IMG/VR virus record: IMGVR_UViG_3300017967_000205
Location: 1-23,902 of that record
Strand: one strand, 5' to 3'
Length of the DNA: 23,902 nt
Source: a virus
Positions 15,186 to 23,252 of the stretch are shown here, in pieces (position 1 is the first letter of the stretch; the number at the start of each line of letters is the position of its first letter). The translations under genes were made by a program, and so were the position numbers. The notes under the pieces are model-generated. The model was given only the letters and a program-made list of their open reading frames with translations. It was not told where the DNA came from and did not search any database.

Positions 15186-16466
15186 ATGGTTATAGTAGAA
15201 AACAACGAACAACTCAGTTCGTTTCTTAAAATATATAGAAAACAAGATAGTATTGTTTTACCTATACAATCTGATGAACATAAACACACAGTAGATGATG
15301 ATATCTGTTTGCTTTACGTTCAGATTATTGATGGGGAAGAGTACATCCTATCTTACAATCATAGTGAGTCTTTAAACTTAGACGAACACCCAAATCTAAA
15401 ATCAGATACAACAAAGTATACCATAGATAAAAAAAGATTGCAACATTTAGTTGACATCGATAATGTTGTTGATGTAAATTTACTACACTATATTGAAACA
15501 AATCAACCATTGCAAGTTGATAATCTAGATACATCAGCTCATGGTTTTTTTAATATGAAACATTATCGAAAGAAAAATCTTAATAAGGTGATACCAATCT
15601 TAAAACACCTAGAAGTTTGTAGAAAGATAACAAGTATGTTGTTAGATGTTATTGATAGAAATAAAGAAGATGTAAACACATCATATAACGATGAGATACT
15701 AGATAACCTTTCTTACATGGAAAGTAATGGTATACAAACTATGGATGGTATGGTTTATTCTGAATATAATATATTCACATCTACTGGTAGACCATCGAAC
15801 AGATTTGGTGGAACGAACTTTGCAGCTCTGAATAAAAAAGATGGTAGTAGAAAACCATATGTAAGTAGATATAAAAATGGTGTATTGGTAGAGATGGACT
15901 ACGATGCTTATCATCTCAGACTCATTGGTGAACGGATTGGTTATGATTTCCCAAAAGGTTCTGTACATGAACACATGGCAGAGTTTTATGGTGTTGATTA
16001 TGAAGAGAGTAAGAAGTTATCATTTCAATATCTATATGGTTTTACACCATATGAAGTGTCTCAACTTAATCCATTTTTTGCTAGAGTAGAGAATTATATA
16101 AAGGATTTATGGGACAAATATAATAATGAAGAATTTATACTATCCGATATTTATAATAAGAAGATATTTAGGAAAAATTTAGATGGAATGAACGCTAACA
16201 AGTTGTTCAATTACACAATTCAGTTAATGGAAACTGAGAACAATATGAAAGTTTTATCAGAATTAATTCCTAATATTAAAGACTATAAAAGTAAATTAAT
16301 ACTATATAGTTATGATAGTTTTTTGTTTGACTTTAATATGGAAGATGGGTTAGATTACATTAAGAAAGTTAAAGAAATATTAGAACAAAAAGATAAGTTT
16401 CCAGTTAAAGTTAGTTGGGGACTAAACTATCATGAAATGAAAGACATTACGGAGAAATTTGTATGA
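15186..16466 (+). CDS. Compact divergent family A DNA polymerase-like protein
   Basis: A 426-residue protein. The palm and fingers motifs of family A polymerases can be read in order: T-G-R-P-S-N (200-205), motif A M-D-Y-D-A-Y-H-L-R (D238), O-helix K-K-L-S-F-Q-Y-L-Y-G (K276, F280, Y284, matching E. coli Pol I K758, F762, Y766), an N-Y-T-I-Q segment (342-346) and motif C Y-S-Y-D-S (D377). Both metal-binding aspartates are kept. The motif A glutamate (E710) is histidine, R754 is tyrosine, and the HDE of motif C is Y-D-S. Motif spacing is shorter than in Pol I. The first 190 residues show no exonuclease D-x-E site and may be a decayed exonuclease-like domain. T4 itself uses a family B polymerase, so this is unusual. 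No clear ribosome site precedes the ATG. It overlaps the next gene as ATGA. Confidence 0.75.
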   Translation: MVIVENNEQLSSFLKIYRKQDSIVLPIQSDEHKHTVDDDICLLYVQIIDGEEYILSYNHSESLNLDEHPNLKSDTTKYTIDKKRLQHLVDIDNVVDVNLLHYIETNQPLQVDNLDTSAHGFFNMKHYRKKNLNKVIPILKHLEVCRKITSMLLDVIDRNKEDVNTSYNDEILDNLSYMESNGIQTMDGMVYSEYNIFTSTGRPSNRFGGTNFAALNKKDGSRKPYVSRYKNGVLVEMDYDAYHLRLIGERIGYDFPKGSVHEHMAEFYGVDYEESKKLSFQYLYGFTPYEVSQLNPFFARVENYIKDLWDKYNNEEFILSDIYNKKIFRKNLDGMNANKLFNYTIQLMETENNMKVLSELIPNIKDYKSKLILYSYDSFLFDFNMEDGLDYIKKVKEILEQKDKFPVKVSWGLNYHEMKDITEKFV

Positions 16467-18706
16467 TTCCAAATTGGAACAAAATATTAAAGGAATGGAG
16501 TTATAGAGTTGGTGTTATAAAACCTAGTAACAACACACACCTATATCATCTTAATAAAATCTTAGAAGAACGTGGTTGGCCAAATGAAATCATTAATCAG
16601 TTTATTCAAAATTTAAATGAGATAGCTCCAACCGATATGGTTTCAAATCCTAATCCTAAAGGTAGGGCTGATAAAGTACAATACCAATATGCTAAACAAT
16701 GGATGGATGATAATCCTGATGCAGAGACAAGTGATGATTTTAAGAAGGATGTTGGTAAAGAAAAAGATGATAAACCCAAAGATAAACCTAAAGGTGAACC
16801 CAAACCACCAAAAAAGAACGCACTTAATTTTGAAAATGATACTACTGAGGATATAGTCAAAAAAACAGGTGGTGGTGATTTCAAAAAGGTAAATCGAGAA
16901 CAGACGGTAGAGCGAGTTAATAAAAATAGAGAAGAGGTTTTTGCTGGTAAATCAGGAAAAGGTGGTGGTGATACTACTGTTCAAGAAGAAATGACAAACA
17001 TAGGGAGAGAGATTGCAGTTCAAAATCCTAATATCACAAAAGAAGAATTAGAAGAGGCTATACTAAAAGAAATAAAAGAAAAATATCCTGATAGTAAATA
17101 TGCTAAAAATGAAGATAAAACAAAAAAATTAATTAAAAAATCAACCGCTGGTTTACAAACCATGAAAGAAGTTCAATCGAGAGAAGAATATGATTATGGT
17201 GAACAACCATCAGGATTACCTACAAACACTACGGATGGTCAAGTAGTAAGAGATTATCTACTTTCAAAATACGAAGAGGCTAAGCAAAGAGGTGATACAG
17301 AATTAATGAAACACTATGAGAGAGAACTCAAGTGGTTTCAGAAAAAAGCTACTGATAAATCAGTAACAGGTAAAGAGGGTGATGCTGATACTATGATGAT
17401 TTTTGAAGATAAAAGTGGTAGAAAGAGAGTATTGTATATTACTAATAAACAAGGTGAAGCAGATATGCAATCTAATTCTACGATTGAAACTGTTTCATTA
17501 GCTACAAAAGAAAACATACATCCAGATGCTAACGAGGATGTAGTGGTTCAAATTCAAGAAGGTGCTTCTGAAATGGCAACTGGTTTTAACAACAAGTATG
17601 TAAAGAGAAGTGCTCAAGTTATACAAGAAAATAGAGAGGACTTGTCTAAGGTAGAGGATATTATAGGAAAGGCGGCACAATCACAAACTGGTAGAGCAGA
17701 GTTTCATAATGATAAACCAAGTGAAAAATATTTAAATGAAAATAAAAAGAATCCAGAAGTTAGGGCGAGATTACTTGGTATGGATAATCCACCAAATGAT
17801 AATCCTAAATCACCCGAATACAAAGCATGGAAGAAGGAAGTAAATTCTAATTGGGACAAATCAGAACAAGATTTTACAGCTCAAGAAATAACTCAGGCAT
17901 CTTTAGATTCTACAGGAACAGGTTCGGTTCAAGGCATCGGTAGTGGTGCAAATGGTGTACCTTACACTACGGTTAAAGCAACACAAGTTACTGCAAGTAT
18001 ACGAAAAAAAGTAAAGTCATTGATGAAGAAAAATCCTAATTTATCATTACAAGAAGCTTGTAAACAAGTTGCAGAATCAGAGAGTGGCCCTAAAGGTAAA
18101 AAGAAAAAATTATTTGGTGGACAATTTAGTGGAGATGATGTAGAAAGAATAATGAATAATAAAGGATTGGAAGCACTCGAACAAGAACAAGAGAAAAGAG
18201 CTCGTTCTATGGATGGGATGTACGAAGAGACTACCAACGGATTGAGAAGTGCAGACGTTAACCTTTATATTACACAAGGTATGAGTCAAGAAGAAGCTCT
18301 TGAGAAAAGTAAAAATGAAGCTGGCCCACACGAACAGAGTTACACTGCTGGGTTTATGGAAAGAATGCATTGGTTTGATTATATATCAGGTGATGTTGAT
18401 GGAAGGGTTGTTGGTGAGATGGGTGAAAATTCACATCCACCAAGGCATGTTAGAGAGTGTTTAGCAGAGCAAACTGGATTTAAAGGTAATCCAAATACTG
18501 ATAGAGATGGTCTAAAAGAACATATACTAAAAAATGTTAGAGCAGATTCTGAAAATCAAACTTTGACATTTGTAGATAAGTCTAGTGGTAAAGCTAAAAC
18601 TTTGGGTAATGATACACACAGATTGGCTGGTAGAAATGAAAAAATGGCTGGTGCATTTGGTATTGATATGGTAAATTGTTTAAAGAGTAAAGGAGCTGCA
18701 AAGTGA
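16463..18706 (+). CDS. Large protein of unknown function coupled to the polymerase-like gene
   Basis: A 747-residue hydrophilic protein of unknown function. After an N-terminal domain (W-N-K-I-L-K-E-W-S-Y-R-V-G) comes a low-complexity linker at about 95-118 rich in K, D and P, then mostly helical charged sequence. Around residues 306-330, G-D-A-D-T-M-M-I-F-E-D followed by V-L-Y-I-T-N-K-Q is weakly like the core of PD-(D/E)xK nucleases, but the key acidic residue before the lysine is asparagine, so I do not assign it. The C-terminal H-R-L-A-G-R-N-E-K-M-A-G-A-F-G (about 722-736) looks conserved. The start codon overlaps the polymerase-like stop (ATGA), and its own stop overlaps the next GTG, so the three genes are probably translated together. 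A virion or DNA-processing role is possible. Confidence 0.75.
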   Translation: MIPNWNKILKEWSYRVGVIKPSNNTHLYHLNKILEERGWPNEIINQFIQNLNEIAPTDMVSNPNPKGRADKVQYQYAKQWMDDNPDAETSDDFKKDVGKEKDDKPKDKPKGEPKPPKKNALNFENDTTEDIVKKTGGGDFKKVNREQTVERVNKNREEVFAGKSGKGGGDTTVQEEMTNIGREIAVQNPNITKEELEEAILKEIKEKYPDSKYAKNEDKTKKLIKKSTAGLQTMKEVQSREEYDYGEQPSGLPTNTTDGQVVRDYLLSKYEEAKQRGDTELMKHYERELKWFQKKATDKSVTGKEGDADTMMIFEDKSGRKRVLYITNKQGEADMQSNSTIETVSLATKENIHPDANEDVVVQIQEGASEMATGFNNKYVKRSAQVIQENREDLSKVEDIIGKAAQSQTGRAEFHNDKPSEKYLNENKKNPEVRARLLGMDNPPNDNPKSPEYKAWKKEVNSNWDKSEQDFTAQEITQASLDSTGTGSVQGIGSGANGVPYTTVKATQVTASIRKKVKSLMKKNPNLSLQEACKQVAESESGPKGKKKKLFGGQFSGDDVERIMNNKGLEALEQEQEKRARSMDGMYEETTNGLRSADVNLYITQGMSQEEALEKSKNEAGPHEQSYTAGFMERMHWFDYISGDVDGRVVGEMGENSHPPRHVRECLAEQTGFKGNPNTDRDGLKEHILKNVRADSENQTLTFVDKSSGKAKTLGNDTHRLAGRNEKMAGAFGIDMVNCLKSKGAAK

Positions 18707-19119
18707 GAACACAACTACTCTGCACATTCACCAAACGAAATAGATTCTATGAGACAGTAGATATTATACTAGCTTGTAACGATATTGTATTCGATAAGGT
18801 ATATGTATTTCAAAATGAAAATGATTATCATCAGTTAATCTGTACCTATAATGTAGAGTATGATGAGGATGCAATACAAGAAGTACCAGACACTATTTCG
18901 TTACATAGAAAAAAGAACACTAACACTCTATACACAATCAATGCACTTAATGATTTGATTCGTGAACTTAATGATGGTAAGTTAGATAAGACCTTTCCAA
19001 TCGAATGGGAAAATTATAAGAACTGTTTACTGCTAACAAATGAAGAAGGTCTTAATAAAATACCTACTAGAATCTATACGATAATAAATTCAAAAACTTG
19101 GGAAAACGAGAAAAAATAA
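18703..19119 (+). CDS. Conserved-style small protein of unknown function
   Basis: A 138-residue protein starting at GTG, which overlaps the upstream stop as GTGA; no other start fits better. It appears to be an alpha/beta protein: M-R-T-Q-L-L-C-T-F-T-K, a helix, V-F-D-K-V-Y-V-F, Y-H-Q-L-I-C-T-Y-N-V, then H-R-K-K-N-T-N-T-L-Y-T-I-N-A-L-N (about 66-81) followed by L-N-D-G-K-L-D-K-T-F-P. I recall proteins of this style near gp32 in T4-like marine phages, without known function. It ends the coupled three-gene block and lies 90 bases upstream of gp32, from which it is separated by a promoter candidate. Confidence 0.75.
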   Translation: MRTQLLCTFTKRNRFYETVDIILACNDIVFDKVYVFQNENDYHQLICTYNVEYDEDAIQEVPDTISLHRKKNTNTLYTINALNDLIRELNDGKLDKTFPIEWENYKNCLLLTNEEGLNKIPTRIYTIINSKTWENEKK

Positions 19120-19164
19120 TTGTATTTTCAAAAACTTGATTATACTTATATTTGAATGGTTACG
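19120..19164 (+). promoter_or_regulatory. Candidate promoter of gp32
   Basis: TTGTATTTT (19120-19128) and TTATACTTATA (19140-19150) repeat the layout seen before the sheath gene; 21 of 25 bases match between 19140-19164 and 3210-3234. The motif lies about 45-60 bases before the gp32 ATG, leaving a leader long enough for translational control. Confidence 0.55.
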
Positions 19165-19209
19165 AAAGTAACAATTACTAATTAACTAATTAAATAATGG
19201 AGAATAATA
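19159..19209 (+). promoter_or_regulatory. Probable gp32 autoregulatory translational operator
   Basis: GTTAC (19159-19163), GAAA loop, GTAAC (19168-19172) form a hairpin. From 19173 to the ATG the leader is almost only A and T, with AATTA/TTAA steps, and includes the ribosome site ATGGAGAAT. T4 gene 32 represses its own translation by cooperative binding to an unstructured AU-rich stretch next to a 5' structured element; this leader has the same layout. No pseudoknot partner for the hairpin is obvious. Confidence 0.45.
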
Positions 19210-19962
19210 ATGGATTTAAATGCAATCAAAAACCGTCTTAACCAACTTCAAACCACAAATAACAGAACATCAAATCTTTGGAAACCATCACCTGGTAATC
19301 AAATTGTTCGTATTGTGCCTTATAAGTTCAACAAAGATAATCCTTTCATCGAGTTATACTTTCACTATGACTTAGGTGGAAAGAATTACCTATCACCAAT
19401 CTCTTTTGGTAGACCAGACCCGATTGAAGAGTTCGCTCAGAAATTAAAAGGAACTGGTTCAAAGGATGATTATCGTTTAGGTAAGAAAGTTGAAGCGAAA
19501 ATGAGAACTTATGCACCTGTAGTTGTTCGTGGTGAAGAAAGTCAAGGGGTTAAGTTTTGGGGATTTGGAAAGACTGTTTATCAAGAACTTCTTTCTATAA
19601 TCGCAGATCCAGATTATGGTGATATTACAGACCAAGTTAGTGGTCGTGATGTTGCTGTAGAGTTCAAAACAGCTGAAGAAACTGGTGCTAGTTTCCCATC
19701 TACATCGATAAGAGTAAAACCTAATCAAACACCTATCACCGAAGATGCTTCAATGATGGAGTCGTTAACTGAAAATCAAAAGAATATTACTGATATCTAT
19801 CAAGAACTTTCTTATGATGAGTTGACTAATGCATTGAATGAGTATCTAAATGGTGGTTCATCTGAAGAAGAAAAAGAAGAAGAATCTACTCCAAAAGTAG
19901 AACCTGCTTCTTATAATTCTAAAGAAACATCAGATGCGTTTGATGATTTATTTAATAACTAA
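19210..19962 (+). CDS. gp32: Single-stranded DNA-binding protein (T4 gp32 type)
   Basis: A 250-residue protein; T4 gp32 has 301. It has the basic N-terminal cooperativity region (K-N-R-L-N-Q-L-Q-T, residues 7-15), the core with F-x-E-L-Y-F-H-Y-D-L-G and Y-L-S-P-I-S-F-G-R-P-D-P, aromatic residues around V-K-F-W-G-F-G-K-T-V-Y (about 114-124), and an acidic tail (E-E-E-K-E-E-E, ending D-A-F-D-D-L-F-N-N) that in T4 recruits replication partners. It coats ssDNA at forks and recombination sites. It contains no cysteine, so the T4 zinc site (one His, three Cys) is absent and the fold must be held otherwise. TGGAGAAT precedes the ATG. It leads the replication operon with uvsX next. Confidence 0.93.
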   Translation: MDLNAIKNRLNQLQTTNNRTSNLWKPSPGNQIVRIVPYKFNKDNPFIELYFHYDLGGKNYLSPISFGRPDPIEEFAQKLKGTGSKDDYRLGKKVEAKMRTYAPVVVRGEESQGVKFWGFGKTVYQELLSIIADPDYGDITDQVSGRDVAVEFKTAEETGASFPSTSIRVKPNQTPITEDASMMESLTENQKNITDIYQELSYDELTNALNEYLNGGSSEEEKEEESTPKVEPASYNSKETSDAFDDLFNN

Positions 19963-19975
19963 ATAATCTATAATT

Positions 19976-20047
19976 GTGGGTGTTGAAGCCAACACTAATA
20001 AAACCGAGTGTGTGCGAAGGATTCTTCATAAAGCCGGACACACCCAC
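19976..20047 (+). ncRNA. Structured intergenic RNA with alternative folds (gp32 3' UTR / uvsX leader)
   Basis: Fold 1: GTGGGTGT (19976-19983) pairs with ACACCCAC (20040-20047), closing a junction with ACACT/AGTGT (19992-19996, 20007-20011) and GAAG/CTTC (20017-20027 region); TTTT follows, so this fold could act as a weak terminator. Fold 2: GTGTTG (19980-19985) pairs with CAACAC (19990-19995) around AAGC, and GTGTGT (20008-20013) pairs with ACACAC (20038-20043). The two folds use the same strands and exclude each other. The uvsX ribosome site starts 8 bases downstream. It is the only GC-richer non-coding stretch apart from the sheath terminator. Confidence 0.55.
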
Positions 20048-20066
20048 TTTTAATTAGGAGAAACTT

Positions 20067-21158
20067 ATGTCTACTAGAGACGAATTAGCTGGTGTCTTAG
20101 CTGACACAATTAATAAACAATTCAAGGATATGAAAGTTGCATACTTCTTGGATGGTTCAGATACAACACCCACAGATGTAAAAGATTTTATTTCTACAGG
20201 TTCTACAATGTTAGACTTGGCAATATCCAATCGACCAGATGGTGGTATTGCAGTTGGTAGAATCACAGAACTAAATGGTTTAGAGAGTAGTGGTAAATCT
20301 TTAATCGGTGCTCACATGTTAGCAGAGACTCAGAAAAAAGGTGGTGTTGCTGTTTACATAGATACAGAGACTGCAGTCAGTACAGAGTTCTTAGAAGCTA
20401 TTGGGTTAGATGTTGAAAGTATGTTGTACTTACATCTAGAAACAGTAGAAGATATCTTTTCTGCTATTGAAGAGATTGTTGCAAAGGTTCGTGAATCAGA
20501 TAAAGATAGATTGGTAACAATCTTAGTAGATTCACTAGCTGCTGCTTCAACCAAAGTAGAGTTAGAAGCAGAGTTCGACAAAGATGGTTGGGCTACTTCT
20601 AAAGCTATTATCCTTTCAAAGGCAATGAGAAAGATTACTCAGATGATTGGAAGACAAAAGATAGCTCTTGTATTTACAAATCAACTTAGACAGAAACTTG
20701 GTGTAATGTTCGGAGATCCTTGGACAACAAGTGGTGGTAAAGCTTTACCATTCCATGCGTCAACTCGTATCAGATTAAAGAACGTTGGTCAAATCAAAGA
20801 TAAGAAAAACAATACTATAGGTATGAAGATGAGGGCTCAAGTTATTAAGAACAGATTAGGTCCTCCCATGAGACATGCTGACTTCGAACTTTATTTCGAG
20901 AGTGGTATTGATAATGAAGGTAGTTGGTTAAAGGTCATGAAAGAACATAAACTCGTTAAACAAGGTGGAGCATGGTATACTATGGATGACCACAATGGTA
21001 ATGAGATTAAGTTCCAATCAAAAGATTGGCCCGAGTATCTTAAAGATGAGGATTTCAAAACTCATTGTTATCAGATGATTTGTGACAAAGTTGTTCTTAA
21101 GTACGAAAAGAACTTTGGAATTGACGATGTTATAATCGAAGAGGAACCAAGTGAGTAA
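20067..21158 (+). CDS. uvsX: UvsX RecA-like recombinase
   Basis: A 363-residue protein; T4 UvsX has 391. Walker A is G-L-E-S-S-G-K-S (71-78), the activating glutamate lies in Y-I-D-T-E-T-A (E101), Walker B is V-T-I-L-V-D-S (150-156, D155), and the L2/ATP-sensing region is V-F-T-N-Q-L-R-Q-K-L-G. It catalyses homologous pairing and strand exchange on gp32-coated ssDNA, driving recombination-dependent replication. TTAGGAGAAAC precedes the ATG. The gene follows a structured RNA after gp32, and its last codons overlap the GTG start of rnh, so the two are translationally coupled. No uvsY is seen in this window. Confidence 0.94.
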   Translation: MSTRDELAGVLADTINKQFKDMKVAYFLDGSDTTPTDVKDFISTGSTMLDLAISNRPDGGIAVGRITELNGLESSGKSLIGAHMLAETQKKGGVAVYIDTETAVSTEFLEAIGLDVESMLYLHLETVEDIFSAIEEIVAKVRESDKDRLVTILVDSLAAASTKVELEAEFDKDGWATSKAIILSKAMRKITQMIGRQKIALVFTNQLRQKLGVMFGDPWTTSGGKALPFHASTRIRLKNVGQIKDKKNNTIGMKMRAQVIKNRLGPPMRHADFELYFESGIDNEGSWLKVMKEHKLVKQGGAWYTMDDHNGNEIKFQSKDWPEYLKDEDFKTHCYQMICDKVVLKYEKNFGIDDVIIEEEPSE

Positions 21159-22170
21159 TGCAAAATATTTGTCTATACTCGATGAGATAAAGAAAAAAGG
21201 TGGTTCCCTTGACGGTGGTGAACCAAATGACAAAGTACTAATCATAGATGGCTTAAATACTTTTATCAGAGTATTTAGTGTTATACCAACTACCAATGAA
21301 GATGGTATTCATATTGGTGGAATAGTTGGTTTCTTGAGAAGTATTGGTTATGTAATAAACATGATTAGGCCCACTCGTGTCATCATAGTATTTGATGGTA
21401 AGGGTGGTTCTAATCGCCGTCGCAAAATATATCCTGAGTATAAACAAAACAGAAAAACAAAGTATCGAGTAAATCGTTCCAATAGTTTTGCATCACAAGA
21501 CGATGAAAAGATGAACATGATTATGCAAATACAGAGAGTGGTAGAATATTTAGATACTTTACCAGTAACTGTGTTGTCGTATGATAATATTGAAGCTGAT
21601 GATACAATAGGATATATTTGTAGACAAGTTCTTACAGATTCTAAAATCACTATTATGTCTACTGATAAAGATTTTCTACAACTAGCAAATGGTAGAATAA
21701 AGATTTGGAGTCCAACTAAAAAGAAAATGTATGATGAGGATAAAGTACTTGATGAGTATGGTATATCATCCCATAATTACATTTGGTATAGAGTTTTGGA
21801 TGGTGACAAGTCAGATAATATTAGTGGTGTTCGTGGGTTTGGGTTAAAAACAATTCAGAAGAAGTTACCATTTCTAAGTGAAAATAGAATAGTAAAACTA
21901 GATGAAGTAGTAGATGAATTACCAGAACACAAAGATACTATAGAACTAAACTACAAGTTAATGCAATTATCTGATGTAGACATTTCAGGTTCTACAAAGA
22001 CAAAAATAATCGATGCAGTAAACTCACCAATCAATAGATTGATTAAGTTCAAGTTCGAGAAAATGTTTTTAGAAGATAAATTGTTTACAGCATTACCAAA
22101 TGTAACAAGTTGGTTACTAAATAACTTTAATCAATTAAATAGTTACGCAGAGAAGACACATAACAAATGA
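21151..22170 (+). CDS. rnh: Rnh: FEN-family 5' to 3' nuclease / RNase H
   Basis: A 339-residue protein; T4 Rnh has 305. The metal-binding acidic residues of the flap-nuclease family are present in order: I-I-D-G-L-N (D33), V-F-D-G-K-G-G-S-N-R-R (D82), I-E-A-D-D (E148, D150, D151), S-T-D-K-D-F (D172, D174) and D-G-D-K-S-D-N-I (D219, D222), followed by the helix-hairpin-helix-like G-V-R-G-F-G-L-K-T. It removes RNA primers and flaps from lagging-strand fragments. The GTG start (21151) overlaps the end of uvsX by 8 bases; GAGGA lies upstream inside uvsX. The stop overlaps the next ATG (ATGA). Confidence 0.92.
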   Translation: MSNAKYLSILDEIKKKGGSLDGGEPNDKVLIIDGLNTFIRVFSVIPTTNEDGIHIGGIVGFLRSIGYVINMIRPTRVIIVFDGKGGSNRRRKIYPEYKQNRKTKYRVNRSNSFASQDDEKMNMIMQIQRVVEYLDTLPVTVLSYDNIEADDTIGYICRQVLTDSKITIMSTDKDFLQLANGRIKIWSPTKKKMYDEDKVLDEYGISSHNYIWYRVLDGDKSDNISGVRGFGLKTIQKKLPFLSENRIVKLDEVVDELPEHKDTIELNYKLMQLSDVDISGSTKTKIIDAVNSPINRLIKFKFEKMFLEDKLFTALPNVTSWLLNNFNQLNSYAEKTHNK

Positions 22171-23252
22171 GTGTAAATTACGAAGTATTAAATAAATATC
22201 TAGATATAGATTCCTTAGAGTTGGAGTTTCATAAAGTCACGAATGATATAAGAAACATAGACATGGAATATGGTATGGAAGTGATATTTAATTACTATCG
22301 TAAATTTGGATTCCCACATTATACTATCAGAGATGAGGAAAAGTATGAACACATGAGAAAACTAAAAAAGTTTGATGTTGATACTATATTAGATGGAGAT
22401 AAAATAGTTCAGACTATGCATTGTTTAAGATTGGCTTGGACATACTTTCCTCATTTTTGGGAAGTCCGATGTGGTAATGCAAAGTATTCACCGATGGAAA
22501 TATTTAACGATGATGAAAAGTTAAAGTCTACCATTAAGAAAACTTGGTACTTCGAGCTAAAACATTACAAGGGTGAAGAGGGTAGAGAGAAGAATAAGTT
22601 TCACGAAAATAGATTCAGACAATCATTGAAAATATACACAGGCACACAATCTGTCAGTAACTTTCGACCAACTGCTGCTAAACTAATATACGAGAAGTTT
22701 GGTGGTGATGTTGTTTGGGATATGTCATGTGGATGGGGTGGAAGATTATTAGGTTTTCTAGCTGCATCAAATACTAAACATTACATTGGTACAGAACCAT
22801 CATCTAAAACTTACGATGGACTTCAGAAGATGGTGAAAGATTTTTCGTATTTTGAAAAACAAGTTGATATTTATAAACTCGGTAGTGAAGAATACAAACC
22901 TAAAAAAGAGTCACTCGACTTATGTTTTACTTCACCACCATACTTTGATACTGAAAAATATTCAGACGAAGACACACAAAGTTATAAAAAGTTTCCAACT
23001 GAAGATGGTTGGGTAAACGGGTTTTTAAGAAAAACAATTCAAAACTGCTATGATGGTTTAAAAGATAATAAGTATATGTTAATGAATATTGCTAACACAC
23101 CTAAATATAATTTCATCGAAGAAGAAACAATTCGTATATCTAAAGAGTTGGGATTTGTTCAAGAGGATACATTACAATTAACTTTATCAAGTGTTATGGG
23201 AGCAGGTTACAAATACGAACCTGTTTTTGTTTTTAGAAAGGAGAGTAAATGA
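22167..23252 (+). CDS. DNA methyltransferase (N4-cytosine/N6-adenine type)
   Basis: A 361-residue protein. The SAM-binding motif I is V-W-D-M-S-C-G-W-G-G-R-L-L-G (about 183-196), with the following strand end Y-I-G-T-E-P (206-211). The catalytic motif IV is F-T-S-P-P-Y-F-D (254-261). The order, SAM motif before SPPY, is that of beta- or gamma-like amino-methyltransferases; SPPY is common in N4-cytosine enzymes but does not settle the base. The N-terminal 160 residues may hold target recognition or be family-specific. No restriction partner is adjacent, so it is an orphan enzyme, perhaps protecting phage DNA from host nucleases. It is embedded in the replication operon with ATGA overlaps on both sides. 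Confidence 0.85.
   Translation: MSVNYEVLNKYLDIDSLELEFHKVTNDIRNIDMEYGMEVIFNYYRKFGFPHYTIRDEEKYEHMRKLKKFDVDTILDGDKIVQTMHCLRLAWTYFPHFWEVRCGNAKYSPMEIFNDDEKLKSTIKKTWYFELKHYKGEEGREKNKFHENRFRQSLKIYTGTQSVSNFRPTAAKLIYEKFGGDVVWDMSCGWGGRLLGFLAASNTKHYIGTEPSSKTYDGLQKMVKDFSYFEKQVDIYKLGSEEYKPKKESLDLCFTSPPYFDTEKYSDEDTQSYKKFPTEDGWVNGFLRKTIQNCYDGLKDNKYMLMNIANTPKYNFIEEETIRISKELGFVQEDTLQLTLSSVMGAGYKYEPVFVFRKESK

Noticed and set aside
17379-17460. PD-(D/E)xK nuclease core in the 747-residue protein
   Set aside because: The acidic residue expected two positions before the lysine is asparagine and the spacing is only roughly right, so I left it as a weak resemblance.
19976-20047. A tRNA, because the outer stem of about 7-8 pairs closes a span of 72 bases
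   Set aside because: There is no D-loop GG, no GGTTCGAATCC-like T arm, no anticodon arm of the right size, and the alternative hairpins do not fit a cloverleaf.
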